From assembly GCF_000376565.1 (NCBI RefSeq), contig NZ_BARG01000046.1, positions 1 through 64,000 on the forward strand: a DNA stretch of 64,000 bases. The letters are read 5' to 3'. The translations under genes were made by a program, and so were the position numbers. The stretch comes from Streptomyces hokutonensis. GTDB lineage: Bacteria > Actinomycetota > Actinomycetes > Streptomycetales > Streptomycetaceae. How positions within the stretch are numbered: the stretch's first letter is position 1; every line of letters starts with the position of its first letter. Of this stretch, positions 8,384-16,465 are shown piece after piece. Under the pieces are notes generated by a model. The model was not told the DNA's origin, ran no database searches, and saw only the letters and a list, made by a program, of their open reading frames with translations.

Positions 8384-8533
8384 ACGCTTTGCTCATCCTT
8401 TACCATTGGCGGACGACCCGGAACTTCTGCATCTCCTCGAAAGGTGTGAGCGTCCGCCCATGGGCGAGCCTCCCAGTAAGCGACATCGCGCGAACCTCCC
8501 TGCCCTGTCCGATCATGGGACGGAGGTGACCCG

Positions 8534-9898
8534 ATGACCGAAGTGCTTCTGCTGCTGGTGGCGATCCTGCTCTCGCTCCTCTGCGGCGCCTTCGTCGCGG
8601 CCGAGTTCTCGCTGACCACCGTGGAGCGCGGCGAGCTGGAGCGCGCGGTCGAGCGCGGCGAGCGCGGCGCCTCCGGTGCCCTGAAGGCCGTACGGAATCT
8701 GACCTTCCAGCTCTCCGGCGCCCAGCTCGGCATCACGGTCACCAACCTGGTCGTCGGCATGCTCTCCGAGCCGTCGATCGCCGCGCTCATCGCGGGCCCC
8801 CTGGAGTCGCTGGGCATCTCGCACTCCGCGTCGAAGTCCGTCGCGCTGGTGCTGGGCACGGCACTGTCGACGGTGTTCCTGATGGTCGTCGGCGAGCTGG
8901 TGCCGAAGAACTGGGCGATCTCCTCGCCGCTGGCCGTGGCCAAACGGGTGGGCAACGCGCAGCGCTGGTTCAGTGCCGCGTTCCGTCCCTTCATCAGCCA
9001 TCTGAACAACACGGCCAACCACGTGGTGCGCGCCTTCGGCCTGGAGCCCGCCGAGGAGCTGGCCTCCGCGCGCGGGCCGCAGGAGCTGGCCGCGCTGGCC
9101 CGCCACTCCGCCAAGCAGGGCGCCCTGGAGCCGGACACCGCCGAGCTGTTCGTGCGGACCCTGAACCTCGCCGACCTCACCGCGGAGAACGTGATGACGC
9201 CCCGCGTCCAGGTCGTCGCCCTCGACGCCCAGGCGACCTGCGAGGACGTGGCCAATGCGACCCGGGCCACCGGCCTGTCCCGCTTCCCGGTCTACCGCGG
9301 CAGCCTCGACGAGGTCGTCGGCACCGTGCACATCAAGGACGTCCTGGCGGTACCGGCGGACCAGCGGGCCCGCTTCCCCCTGTCGGACGTGCTGCGCGAA
9401 CCCCTCCTCGTCCCCGAGTCCCTCACCGTCGACCGCCTCCTGGACCGGCTCTCCGGCAAGCGCACGATGGCCGTCGTCATCGACGAGTACGGCGGTACGG
9501 CGGGCGTCGCGACCCTCGAGGACATCGTCGAGGAGGTCGTGGGAGAGGTGCGGGACGAGCACGACCCGCACGAGACGCCCGACCTGGCCCCGGCCGGGAC
9601 GGACGACGAGGGCCGGACGCTGTACTCGGCGGACGGCGCCGCCCGCATGGACCAGCTCGCGCGCGTCGGACTGCGGGCGCCTGAGGGGCCGTACGAGACG
9701 CTGGCCGGTCTGGTCGCCACCGAGCTGGGGCGGATTCCGGAGGTCGGGGACACCGTCGAGGTCGCCGGGTGGCGCATCGACGTCGTGGACGCGTCGGGGC
9801 GGCGGGCCGCGCGGTTGCTGCTGCACGCGCCGCGCGACGCATCCGGCCCTGGCTCCGATTCTGGTTCCGATTCCGACTCCGCGAAGGGGGAGCTGTGA
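8534..9898 (+). CDS. CNNM/CBS-domain membrane protein (TlyC/CorC-like)
   Basis: The 454-residue protein has the DUF21/CNNM transmembrane domain (about 1-195; hydrophobic helices at 3-25, 60-80, 95-120 and 130-150, and GELVPKNWAI, the conserved GExxPK motif), a pair of CBS domains (about 205-335, with VMTPR and VIDEYGGTAGV), and a CorC_HlyC transporter-associated domain (about 350-440). It ends in an acidic Ser-Asp tail. Relatives are implicated in magnesium/cobalt homeostasis; the old haemolysin label is misleading. GGAGG at 8522-8526 supports the start. Its stop overlaps the GTG of a paralogous gene (GTGA), so the two probably form a heteromeric complex. Confidence 0.9.
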   Translation: MTEVLLLLVAILLSLLCGAFVAAEFSLTTVERGELERAVERGERGASGALKAVRNLTFQLSGAQLGITVTNLVVGMLSEPSIAALIAGPLESLGISHSASKSVALVLGTALSTVFLMVVGELVPKNWAISSPLAVAKRVGNAQRWFSAAFRPFISHLNNTANHVVRAFGLEPAEELASARGPQELAALARHSAKQGALEPDTAELFVRTLNLADLTAENVMTPRVQVVALDAQATCEDVANATRATGLSRFPVYRGSLDEVVGTVHIKDVLAVPADQRARFPLSDVLREPLLVPESLTVDRLLDRLSGKRTMAVVIDEYGGTAGVATLEDIVEEVVGEVRDEHDPHETPDLAPAGTDDEGRTLYSADGAARMDQLARVGLRAPEGPYETLAGLVATELGRIPEVGDTVEVAGWRIDVVDASGRRAARLLLHAPRDASGPGSDSGSDSDSAKGEL

Positions 9899-10908
9899 CC
9901 GCCGTACAACTGCTGATCGGGTTGGCGACGCTGGTCGTCAACGCCTTCTTCGTGGGCGCCGAGTTCGCGTTGATCTCGGTGCGCCGCAGCCAGATCGAGC
10001 CGCATGCCGAACAGGGCGACCGACGCGCGAAGAGCGTGCTGTGGGGGCTTGAGCACGTGTCCGTGCTGCTGGCCGCGGCCCAGCTCGGCATCACGCTGTG
10101 CACCCTGGTGCTCGGTATCGTCGCCGAACCGGCGATCGCGCATCTCCTGGAACCGGTGTTCCACGCGGTCGGCGTCCCGGTGAGCGCGGGACACGCGGTG
10201 TCCTTCGTGATCGCGCTGGCGGCGGCGACCTATCTGCACATGCTGCTCGGCGAGATGGTGCCGAAGAACATCGCGCTCGCCGAGCCGGTGCGCAGCGCGC
10301 TGCTGCTGGGACCGCCGCTGGTGACCCTCTCCCGGGCGCTGCGCCCGGTGATCTTCACGATCAACGCGTTCGCCAACACGCTGCTCAAGCTGCTGCGGGT
10401 CGAGGTCAAGGACGAGGTCACGGCGACCTTCTCGGACGCCGAACTCGCCCGGATCGTAAGGGACTCCGGCGAGGCCGGTCTCATCGACGAGCGCGCCCGG
10501 GAGCGGCTGAACGACGCCCTGGAGCTCGGCAGCAGGCCGGTCCGGGACGTCGTACTGCCCCTCGAACGCGTCGACTACGTGGTCGCGGGCATCACTCCGG
10601 CCGAGCTGGAGGTGCTGTCGGCCGAGTCCGGCTTCTCCCGCTTCCCGGTGGTGGACGGCGAGCGCCGGATCATCGGCTATCTCCACGTCAAGGACGCGCT
10701 GGACGCCTCACCGCGCGACGAGCCGTTCCGGGTGGAGGACATGCGCTCCATCGCGAACATCCGGGAGAGCACGCCCATGGACGACGTCCTCACCGCGATG
10801 CGCAGGGGCCGTACGCACCTCGCGGCGGTCCTCGACGAGGAGGGCAGGCTGACCGGTCTGGTGACCATGGAGGACGTGCTGCGGGAGCTGTTCGGGCAGC
10901 GGGCGTAG
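9895..10908 (+). CDS. CNNM/CBS-domain membrane protein, short paralog
   Basis: The 337-residue paralog of the preceding protein has a DUF21 membrane domain (1-190) with GEMVPKNIAL and tandem CBS domains (200-335), ending at LVTMEDVLRELFGQRA right after the second CBS domain. It lacks the CorC_HlyC domain of its neighbour. The start is taken as the GTG overlapping the upstream stop (GTGA), because the protein then begins with the hydrophobic MTAVQLLIGLATLVVNAF expected of DUF21; an upstream in-frame start would give 42 irrelevant residues. Co-translation suggests a two-subunit membrane complex in which only one partner carries the C-terminal domain. Confidence 0.9.
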   Translation: MTAVQLLIGLATLVVNAFFVGAEFALISVRRSQIEPHAEQGDRRAKSVLWGLEHVSVLLAAAQLGITLCTLVLGIVAEPAIAHLLEPVFHAVGVPVSAGHAVSFVIALAAATYLHMLLGEMVPKNIALAEPVRSALLLGPPLVTLSRALRPVIFTINAFANTLLKLLRVEVKDEVTATFSDAELARIVRDSGEAGLIDERARERLNDALELGSRPVRDVVLPLERVDYVVAGITPAELEVLSAESGFSRFPVVDGERRIIGYLHVKDALDASPRDEPFRVEDMRSIANIRESTPMDDVLTAMRRGRTHLAAVLDEEGRLTGLVTMEDVLRELFGQRA

Positions 10909-10971
10909 GCCAGGGGGTGGTGGAGGCCCACCGACCGGCGGGTATGGACGCGGGATATCATCTTCGTCGCC

Positions 10972-11754
10972 ATGCAGACGAATCCCACGCACACCAGCCT
11001 GGTCGCGATCGGCGACTCCTTCACCGAGGGCATGTCGGACCTGCTCCCGGACGGCACCTACCGGGGCTGGGCCGACCTCCTCGCCGGCCGGATGGCCGCC
11101 CGGACGCCCGGCTTCCGGTACGCCAACCTCGCCGTGCGCGGCAAGCTCATCGCGCAGATCGTCGACGAGCAGGTCGGCCCGGCGGCCGCCATGCAGCCCG
11201 ACGTGATCACGCTGGTGGGCGGCCTGAACGACACCCTGCGCCCCAAGTGCGACATGGGCCGGGTCCGCGCACTGCTGGAGGAGGCCGTCGAACGCCTCAC
11301 GCCCGCCTGCAAGCACCTGGTGCTGATGCGCAGCCCCGGCCGCGAGGGCCCGGTCCAGCAGCGCTTCCGGCCGCGCATGGAGGAACTCTTCTCCTACGTC
11401 GACGACCTCGCCGACCGGCACGGCGCCCTGGTCGTCGACCTGTACAGCGCGCCCTCGCTCGCCGACCAGCGCGCGTGGGACGTCGACCGGCTCCACCTCA
11501 CGGCCGAGGGGCACCGCCGCGTCGCCGAGGCGGTGTGGCAGACCCTGGGCTACGAGGCGGAGGACCCGGAGTGGCGCACCCCGATGCCCCCGACCCCGCC
11601 CCCGAACTGGACCGCCCGCCGCGTGGAGGACGTCCGCTTCACCCGCCAGTACCTCCTCCCCTGGATAGGCCGCCGCCTCACCGGCCGCTCCTCGGGCGAC
11701 GGCCTCTCCCCCAAGCGCCCGGACCTCCTCCCCTACGAGGGCCCGGCGGCGTAA
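10972..11754 (+). CDS. SGNH/GDSL-family hydrolase
   Basis: The 260-residue protein shows all four SGNH blocks: GDSFTEG (block I, catalytic Ser at about 13), Gly in LAVRGKLIAQ (block II), GGLNDTL (block III, Asn), and DRLHLTAEGH (block V, catalytic Asp and His near 172-175). There is no signal peptide, so it is probably a cytoplasmic esterase or lipase. The C-terminal 70 residues are Pro/Arg-rich (PMPPTPPPNW). A TATCAT hexamer at 10956-10961 could be a -10. The DUF4326 gene follows after 6 bp and is probably co-transcribed. Confidence 0.9.
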   Translation: MQTNPTHTSLVAIGDSFTEGMSDLLPDGTYRGWADLLAGRMAARTPGFRYANLAVRGKLIAQIVDEQVGPAAAMQPDVITLVGGLNDTLRPKCDMGRVRALLEEAVERLTPACKHLVLMRSPGREGPVQQRFRPRMEELFSYVDDLADRHGALVVDLYSAPSLADQRAWDVDRLHLTAEGHRRVAEAVWQTLGYEAEDPEWRTPMPPTPPPNWTARRVEDVRFTRQYLLPWIGRRLTGRSSGDGLSPKRPDLLPYEGPAA

Positions 11755-11760
11755 CTCCCC

Positions 11761-12102
11761 ATGACCACGCGGGTGATCAACGTCAGGGGCCGGATTCATG
11801 AGTACGGCCCCCGTCTGGAACGCGCCCCCGAGGACCTCGTCTACGTCGGCCGCCGCTGGACCCTCGGCGGCTGGGACCTCCCCCGCCACCCGCTCTACAA
11901 CCCCTTCGCCTACGACACCCCCACGCGCCGCCGGGACGGCACGCGCGCGGAGGTGATGGCGAAGTACCGGGCGTATCTCCTGGCCCGCCCCGACCTGCTG
12001 GCCCTGGTACCGGAGCTGCGCGGACGGACGCTGGGCTGCTGGTGCGCTCCGCTGCTGTGTCACGCGGGGGTGCTGGCCGAGCTGGCGGACTCGGGGTGGT
12101 GA
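11761..12102 (+). CDS. DUF4326 domain protein
   Basis: The 113-residue protein matches the DUF4326 pattern: an N-terminal RVINVRG strand, a central LVYVGRRWTLGGWDLPRHPLYNPF segment, and a C-terminal LGCWCAPLLCHAGVLAEL motif whose CWC and CH residues could bind a metal. The function of the family is unknown; similar proteins occur in actinomycetes and phages. The start lies 6 bp after the SGNH stop, with no strong ribosome-binding site, so translation probably depends on the upstream gene. Confidence 0.8.
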   Translation: MTTRVINVRGRIHEYGPRLERAPEDLVYVGRRWTLGGWDLPRHPLYNPFAYDTPTRRRDGTRAEVMAKYRAYLLARPDLLALVPELRGRTLGCWCAPLLCHAGVLAELADSGW

Positions 12103-12161
12103 CGGAGGTCTCGTAGCTTCCGACGAAGGGCACTGTGGCGCTGGCCTGCACGAATCGCCAG

Positions 12162-12167
12162 TAGAAT
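12162..12167 (+). promoter_or_regulatory. candidate -10 element for purB
   Basis: TAGAAT sits 8 nt before the purB GTG. No purine-rich ribosome-binding site lies between it and the start, so purB may be transcribed as a leaderless or nearly leaderless mRNA. A matching -35 is not obvious. Confidence 0.4.
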
Positions 12168-12175
12168 CCGTACAC

Positions 12176-13618
12176 GTGACTTCCGCTGCCGCCAAGCCCC
12201 GCATCCCGAACGTCCTCGCCGGACGTTACGCCTCCACCGAGCTCGCCACGCTCTGGTCGCCCGAGCAGAAGGTGAAGCTGGAGCGGCAGCTCTGGCTCGC
12301 CGTGCTGCGGGCCCAGAAGGACCTCGGGATCGAGGTGCCGGACGCGGCGATCGCGGACTACGAGCGCGTCCTCGACCAGGTCGACCTGGCCTCCATCGCC
12401 GAGCGCGAGAAGGTCACGCGGCACGATGTGAAGGCACGGATCGAGGAGTTCAACGACCTCGCCGGGCACGAGCAGGTCCACAAGGGCATGACGTCCCGGG
12501 ACCTGACCGAGAACGTCGAGCAGCTGCAGATCCGGCTCTCCCTGGAGCTGATGCGCGACCGTACGGTGGCCGTCCTGGCCCGGCTCGGGAAGCTGGCCGG
12601 TGAGTACGGCGAGCTGGTCATGGCCGGCCGCTCGCACAATGTGGCCGCGCAGGCCACCACTCTGGGCAAGCGTTTCGCGACCGCGGCCGACGAGCTGCTC
12701 GTGGCGTACGGCCGGGTCGAGGAACTGCTCGGCCGTTACCCGCTGCGCGGTATCAAGGGCCCGGTGGGCACGGCGCAGGACATGCTGGACCTGCTCGGCG
12801 GTGACGCGGCGAAGCTCGCGGAGCTGGAGCAGCGGATCGCCTCCCACCTCGGCTTCTCGCAGGCGTTCACCTCGGTCGGCCAGGTGTACCCCCGATCGCT
12901 GGACTACGAGGTCGTGACCGCGCTGGTGCAGGTCGCGGCGGCGCCCTCGTCGCTCGCGAAGACGATCCGGCTGATGGCCGGGCACGAACTGGTCACCGAG
13001 GGCTTCAAGCCGGGCCAGGTCGGGTCCTCCGCGATGCCGCACAAGATGAACACCCGCTCCTGCGAGCGCGTCAACGGCCTCATGGTCATCCTGCGCGGTT
13101 ACGCGTCGATGACCGGGGAGCTGGCGGGCGACCAGTGGAACGAGGGCGACGTCTCCTGCTCGGTGGTGCGCCGGGTGGCCCTCCCCGACGCGTTCTTCGC
13201 GCTCGACGGGCTGCTGGAGACGTTCCTGACCGTGCTCGACGAGTTCGGCGCGTTCCCGGCGGTCGTGGCGCGTGAGCTGGACCGCTATCTGCCGTTCCTC
13301 GCGACGACCAAGGTGCTGATGGCCGCCGTCCGCGCGGGTGTCGGCCGCGAGGTCGCGCACGAGGCCATCAAGGAGAACGCGGTCGCCTCCGCGCTGGCGA
13401 TGCGTGAGCAGGGCGCCGAGCGCAACGAGCTGCTGGACAAGCTCGCCGCCGACGAGCGCATCCCGCTGGACCGCGCCCAGTTGGACGCGCTGATGGCCGA
13501 CAAGCTGTCCTTCACGGGCGCCGCCGCCGACCAGGTCGCCGCCGTGGTCGCCCGTGTCGAGGAGATCGCGAAGCAGCACCCGGAGGCCGCGGGCTACACC
13601 CCGGGGGCGATCCTCTGA
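12176..13618 (+). CDS. purB: adenylosuccinate lyase
   Basis: The 480-residue fumarase/aspartase-superfamily enzyme catalyses two steps of purine synthesis: SAICAR to AICAR, and adenylosuccinate to AMP, both releasing fumarate. The superfamily signature GSSAMPHKMN lies at 283-292. Upstream are the substrate-binding TSRDLTENVEQLQ (around 104-116) and AGRSHNVAAQATTLGKRF (about 149-166) with the catalytic His. Length is as expected for the long actinobacterial form. The GTG start gives the usual TSAAAKPRIPNVLAGRYAS N-terminus. Its stop codon overlaps the presumed start of the mug gene. This is a housekeeping gene and a good synteny anchor for the window. Confidence 0.96.
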   Translation: MTSAAAKPRIPNVLAGRYASTELATLWSPEQKVKLERQLWLAVLRAQKDLGIEVPDAAIADYERVLDQVDLASIAEREKVTRHDVKARIEEFNDLAGHEQVHKGMTSRDLTENVEQLQIRLSLELMRDRTVAVLARLGKLAGEYGELVMAGRSHNVAAQATTLGKRFATAADELLVAYGRVEELLGRYPLRGIKGPVGTAQDMLDLLGGDAAKLAELEQRIASHLGFSQAFTSVGQVYPRSLDYEVVTALVQVAAAPSSLAKTIRLMAGHELVTEGFKPGQVGSSAMPHKMNTRSCERVNGLMVILRGYASMTGELAGDQWNEGDVSCSVVRRVALPDAFFALDGLLETFLTVLDEFGAFPAVVARELDRYLPFLATTKVLMAAVRAGVGREVAHEAIKENAVASALAMREQGAERNELLDKLAADERIPLDRAQLDALMADKLSFTGAAADQVAAVVARVEEIAKQHPEAAGYTPGAIL

Positions 13619-14178
13619 CGCCTCCTGCGCCTCCGAAGCGCTTCACCCAGGCCGAGCTTGAGGCCGCCCGCGACCGTCTCGTACCGGACGTCGTCGCGGA
13701 CGGCCTCGGTGTCCTGTTCTGCGGTATCAACCCAGGTCTGATGACGGCGGCCACGGGCCATCACTTCGCCCGTCCCGGCAACCGTTTCTGGCCGGTGCTG
13801 CACCTGTCCGGCTTCACACCGAGGCTCATGAAGCCTTCGGAACAGGGCGAGTTGCTGTCGTTCGGGCTCGGCATCACGAACGTGGTGGCGCGGGCGACGG
13901 CACGGGCCGACGAACTGAGCGCGGAGGAGTACCGGGAGGGCGGCCAGTCGCTCGCCTCGAAGGTGGCGGGGTGGCAGCCGCGGTGGCTGGCGGTACTGGG
14001 TGTCACGGCGTATCGGGCCGCGTTCGACGACCGTCGGGCTCAAGTGGGGCCGCAGGAGCGGATGTTCGGGGACACGCGGGTGTGGGTGCTGCCCAATCCG
14101 AGCGGGCTGAACGCGCATTGGACGGCGGCGACGATGGCTGAGGAGTTCGGGCGGTTGCGGGACGCTGCGCGGGGCTAG
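13615..14178 (+). CDS. mug: G/U mismatch-specific DNA glycosylase
   Basis: The uracil-DNA glycosylase superfamily enzyme removes uracil from G:U mismatches. Motif 1 is VLFCGINPGL (about 33-42), followed by HFARPGNRFWPVLHLSGF; the C-terminal motif is VLPNPSGLNAHW (about 160-171). The first ATG in frame (13741) would cut off motif 1, so the true start must be upstream. In the 150 bp upstream there is no ATG, GTG or TTG in this frame. The only near-cognate codon at the right place is CTG at 13615, overlapping the purB stop as CTGA. Starting there gives 187 residues beginning TPPAPPKRFTQAELEAARDRL, a sensible N-terminus. Confidence 0.85.
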   Translation: MTPPAPPKRFTQAELEAARDRLVPDVVADGLGVLFCGINPGLMTAATGHHFARPGNRFWPVLHLSGFTPRLMKPSEQGELLSFGLGITNVVARATARADELSAEEYREGGQSLASKVAGWQPRWLAVLGVTAYRAAFDDRRAQVGPQERMFGDTRVWVLPNPSGLNAHWTAATMAEEFGRLRDAARG

Positions 14179-14194
14179 GGCCTTGTCCGGCGGA

Positions 14195-14638
14195 TCACGG
14201 TGGGGCTGTCTCCGTGACGACGGCCAGGAGTTGGAACGGGAGTTCCTTGTCCCACTGGGATATGCCGAGAGCGATCCACCGGTCCTCGTGCGCCGGCTTC
14301 CACAGCTGGACGTCCGGCACGTGCGAGCTCAGGGAGGCCCAGGGCTCCGGTATGTCCTCGCCGTCCCCCGCCCGATCGAACGTGTCGGCCAGGCTGATGA
14401 CATCGGGTGCTCCCCAGCGCTCGTTCAGTCGCTCTCCGAGTCCGTCCCGGTCGAATTCGAACTGCGTCTCGGTCTCCTCCCGCTCCGTGCCGTCGTCCTC
14501 CCAGAAGTCGCCGCTCGTCTGTAACTCGGCGATGTGATAGCCGGGTCCCCCCGTGCCCACGTCCGTCCTGCCGTGCTCCACGGGGAAGTCCCGGGTGCGC
14601 AGCAGGTCGATCGTGGTCAGCCAGTGCGTGATGTTCAT
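14195..14638 (-). CDS. conserved hypothetical protein
   Basis: This 147-residue, strongly acidic protein (MNITHWLTTIDLLRTRDFP at the start) has no domain I recognise. It is rich in Asp, Glu and Trp, with no signal peptide or membrane segment, so it is probably a soluble cytoplasmic protein. It lies downstream of the ABC genes on the same strand but has its own promoter-like sequence. A TTGTCAGTG box with a -10-like hexamer ends exactly 6 nt before the ATG and no ribosome-binding site is present, so a leaderless transcript is predicted. The promoter type suggests DNA-damage control. The mug gene converges on it with a 16-bp gap. Confidence 0.75.
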   Translation of the reverse strand: MNITHWLTTIDLLRTRDFPVEHGRTDVGTGGPGYHIAELQTSGDFWEDDGTEREETETQFEFDRDGLGERLNERWGAPDVISLADTFDRAGDGEDIPEPWASLSSHVPDVQLWKPAHEDRWIALGISQWDKELPFQLLAVVTETAPP

Positions 14639-14644
14639 GGCTCC

Positions 14645-14667
14645 AGTAAACCGGCCACCACTGACAA
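14645..14667 (-). promoter_or_regulatory. RecA-NDp-like promoter of the hypothetical gene
   Basis: On the minus strand TTGTCAGTG (14667-14659), 8 nt, then TTTACT (14650-14645), then 6 nt to the ATG at 14638. The published actinobacterial RecA-NDp consensus is TTGTCRGTG, N8, TAnnnT; the only mismatch is the second base of the -10. The box also forms one arm of a CACTGAC/GTCAGTG inverted repeat (14659-14665 and 14678-14684), which might instead be a terminator stem for the ABC operon. Confidence 0.55.
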
Positions 14668-14711
14668 CTGGCGGGCCGTCAGTGCTTCCCCGGATCGGTG
14701 AACTTCCCGGA

Positions 14712-15434
14712 TCAGGCGTCCCGGCGCCGCACGCTCAACGCCCCCGCGGCCAATGCCGCCGCCGTCCACAGCGCTGTCACCGCGAGCCCGGTCCAGGGGC
14801 CCATCGCGCCGTCCCAGGTCGCGTGCAGCACTACTTGGCCGGCCCGGTCGGGCAGCAGGTCCGCGATGTTGTTCGACATGTCGCCGATGACGAAGGACAC
14901 GATCAGCAGGAACGGGATGAGGATGCCCAGCGTCGCCGCACTGCTGCGCAGCAGTGCCGTGAGACCGGCCGCGAAGAGTGCCATCAGCGTGAGATAGACG
15001 GCGCAGCCGACCACCCCGCGCACCTGCTCCGCCCAGCCGAGCGCATCGGCCTTGGCACCGAGGACCGCCTTGCCCACCAACAGCGTCACGACACCGGTGA
15101 CCAGGCCGACGGCCAGCACCGGTACGGCGATCGCGGTCGCCTTGGCCGCGAACCAGCGGCCCCGGCGCGGCACCGCGGCCAGCGACAGCCGTAGCGCTCC
15201 GCCCTGGAACTCGGCGGACACGGCGGCCGTGCCGAAGGCGATCGCCGCGATCTGTCCGAAACTCGCGCCGAAGAAGACCGCGAAGAGCGGGTCGAAGTCG
15301 TCTCCCCCGGTGTCGGACGAGGAGAGCGCGGAGAAGAGGGCCGTCACCGCGGGGATCGTGGCCAGGGACGCGAGCTGGGAGCGCAGGGAACGGATCTTGA
15401 TCCACTCGGAGTGGAACACGGGCGCGAACGCCAT
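14712..15434 (-). CDS. ABC transporter permease, ABC-2 family
   Basis: The 240-residue membrane protein begins MAFAPVFHSEWIKIRSLRSQ, the conserved ABC-2 N-terminal motif (SEWIKIRSLRS), followed by six predicted TM helices at about 20-38, 50-70, 95-118, 135-160, 165-190 and 205-230. It is the membrane half of the exporter whose ATPase gene ends 2 bp upstream. The pair is divergent from a sensor kinase and response regulator, the layout of many Streptomyces antibiotic or lipid exporters controlled by their own two-component system. The cargo is unknown. Confidence 0.9.
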   Translation of the reverse strand: MAFAPVFHSEWIKIRSLRSQLASLATIPAVTALFSALSSSDTGGDDFDPLFAVFFGASFGQIAAIAFGTAAVSAEFQGGALRLSLAAVPRRGRWFAAKATAIAVPVLAVGLVTGVVTLLVGKAVLGAKADALGWAEQVRGVVGCAVYLTLMALFAAGLTALLRSSAATLGILIPFLLIVSFVIGDMSNNIADLLPDRAGQVVLHATWDGAMGPWTGLAVTALWTAAALAAGALSVRRRDA

Positions 15435-15436
15435 GG

Positions 15437-16357
15437 TCAGGCCTCCTGGTTCGGTGCGGTGAACTCGGTCTCGGTGGCGGTCAGATCGAGATAGGCCTGC
15501 TCCAACGTGCCCTCCGCGGAAGCCAGTTCGAGGATCGGTACGCCCGCCGCCGACAACAGGGCACCGATCTCGTCCACGCGTGCGTGCGTCACGGTCCAGT
15601 GCCCTTCCTCGTGTTCCACGGCGTCGTGACCGTGCCCGGCGAGCGCGGCCTTCAGGGCGCCGGCGTCCGTCGTACGGATGCGTACGTGGGGCTGCACGCG
15701 CGCGTCGATGAAATCCCGCATGGGGGTGTCGGCGAGGAGTCGGCCGCGTCCGAGGACGACCAGGTGGTCGGCGAAGGAGGCGGTCTCGTTCATGAGGTGG
15801 CTGGAGACCAGGACCGTGCGGCCCTCCGCCGCCAGCCGGCGCAGCAACTCCCGGATCCAGACGATGCCTTCGGGGTCGAGGCCGTTCGACGGCTCATCCA
15901 GCAGGATGACTTCGGGATCGCCCAGGAGAGCACCGGCGATGCCCAGCCGCTGCCGCATGCCCAGGGAGTACGCCTTCACCCGGTGTCGCGCGACCGACGC
16001 GAGTCCCGTCTCCTCCAGCACCGCGTCGGCCCGGGCGACCGGAATGCGGTTGCTCGCGGCCAGGGCACGCAGGTGGTCACGGCCGGTGCGGGAGCCGTGG
16101 GCCGCCTGGGCGTCGAGCAGGGCACCCACATGGCGCAGCGGCTCGGTGAGCTCGGCGTAGGGGCGGCCTCCGACGGTGGCGGTTCCGGAGGTGGGCCGGT
16201 CGAGGCCGAGGACGAGGCGCATGGTGGTGGACTTTCCGGCGCCGTTGGGGCCGAGAAAGCCGGTCACCTTGCCGGGGCGGACGCCGAAGGTGACATGGTC
16301 CACGGCCCGCCGGGTGCCGTACTCCTTGGTGAGGTCTCGTACGTCGATGCTGGTCAT
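15437..16357 (-). CDS. ABC transporter ATP-binding protein, drug/antibiotic exporter type
   Basis: The 306-residue ATPase has Walker A GPNGAGKST (about 35-43), signature YSLGMRQRLGIAGALLG (about 131-147), Walker B VILLDEPSNGLDPEG (about 154-168) and a switch His in SSHLMNE. The degenerate YSLGMRQRL signature and the C-terminal extension of about 90 residues are typical of the CcmA/DrrA-like group paired with ABC-2 permeases. The ATG at 16357 is preferred over the TTG 6 nt upstream because it gives MTSIDVRDLTKEYG. The permease gene follows after 2 bp. Confidence 0.92.
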   Translation of the reverse strand: MTSIDVRDLTKEYGTRRAVDHVTFGVRPGKVTGFLGPNGAGKSTTMRLVLGLDRPTSGTATVGGRPYAELTEPLRHVGALLDAQAAHGSRTGRDHLRALAASNRIPVARADAVLEETGLASVARHRVKAYSLGMRQRLGIAGALLGDPEVILLDEPSNGLDPEGIVWIRELLRRLAAEGRTVLVSSHLMNETASFADHLVVLGRGRLLADTPMRDFIDARVQPHVRIRTTDAGALKAALAGHGHDAVEHEEGHWTVTHARVDEIGALLSAAGVPILELASAEGTLEQAYLDLTATETEFTAPNQEA

Positions 16358-16390
16358 GGCCAACAGCCTGGCCGTTCAAGGGAGTTCGGT

Positions 16391-16431
16391 CCTCCCCCGC
16401 CGGTGGAGATCGTCTCCCCCGCCCGGGGGAG
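16391..16431. promoter_or_regulatory. candidate response-regulator operator between ABC and TCS genes
   Basis: In the 108 bp between the divergent ABC and kinase genes lie CCTCCCCCGCCGG (16391-16403) and the dyad CTCCCCC-GCCC-GGGGGAG (16414-16431). The CTCCCCCGCC core is thus repeated 23 bp apart, about two helical turns. This is a good candidate binding site for the adjacent NarL-type response regulator acting on both promoters. Confidence 0.5.
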
Positions 16432-16436
16432 GCCGA

Positions 16437-16459
16437 TTGTCAGTGCCGGCTGTCACGAT
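16437..16459 (+). promoter_or_regulatory. RecA-NDp-like promoter of the sensor kinase gene
   Basis: TTGTCAGTG (16437-16445), 8 nt, then CACGAT (16454-16459), then exactly 6 nt to the ATG at 16466. It differs from TTGTCRGTG-N8-TAnnnT only in the first base of the -10. There is no ribosome-binding site between it and the start, so a leaderless mRNA is predicted. Confidence 0.5.
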
Positions 16460-16465
16460 GTCGGA

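Noticed and set aside
8408..8458. Inverted repeat GGCGGACG/CGTCCGCC upstream of the first CBS membrane protein gene
   Set aside because: Eight-base arms with a 35-nt loop in GC-rich DNA can arise by chance; no T-tract and no position that suggests a terminator.
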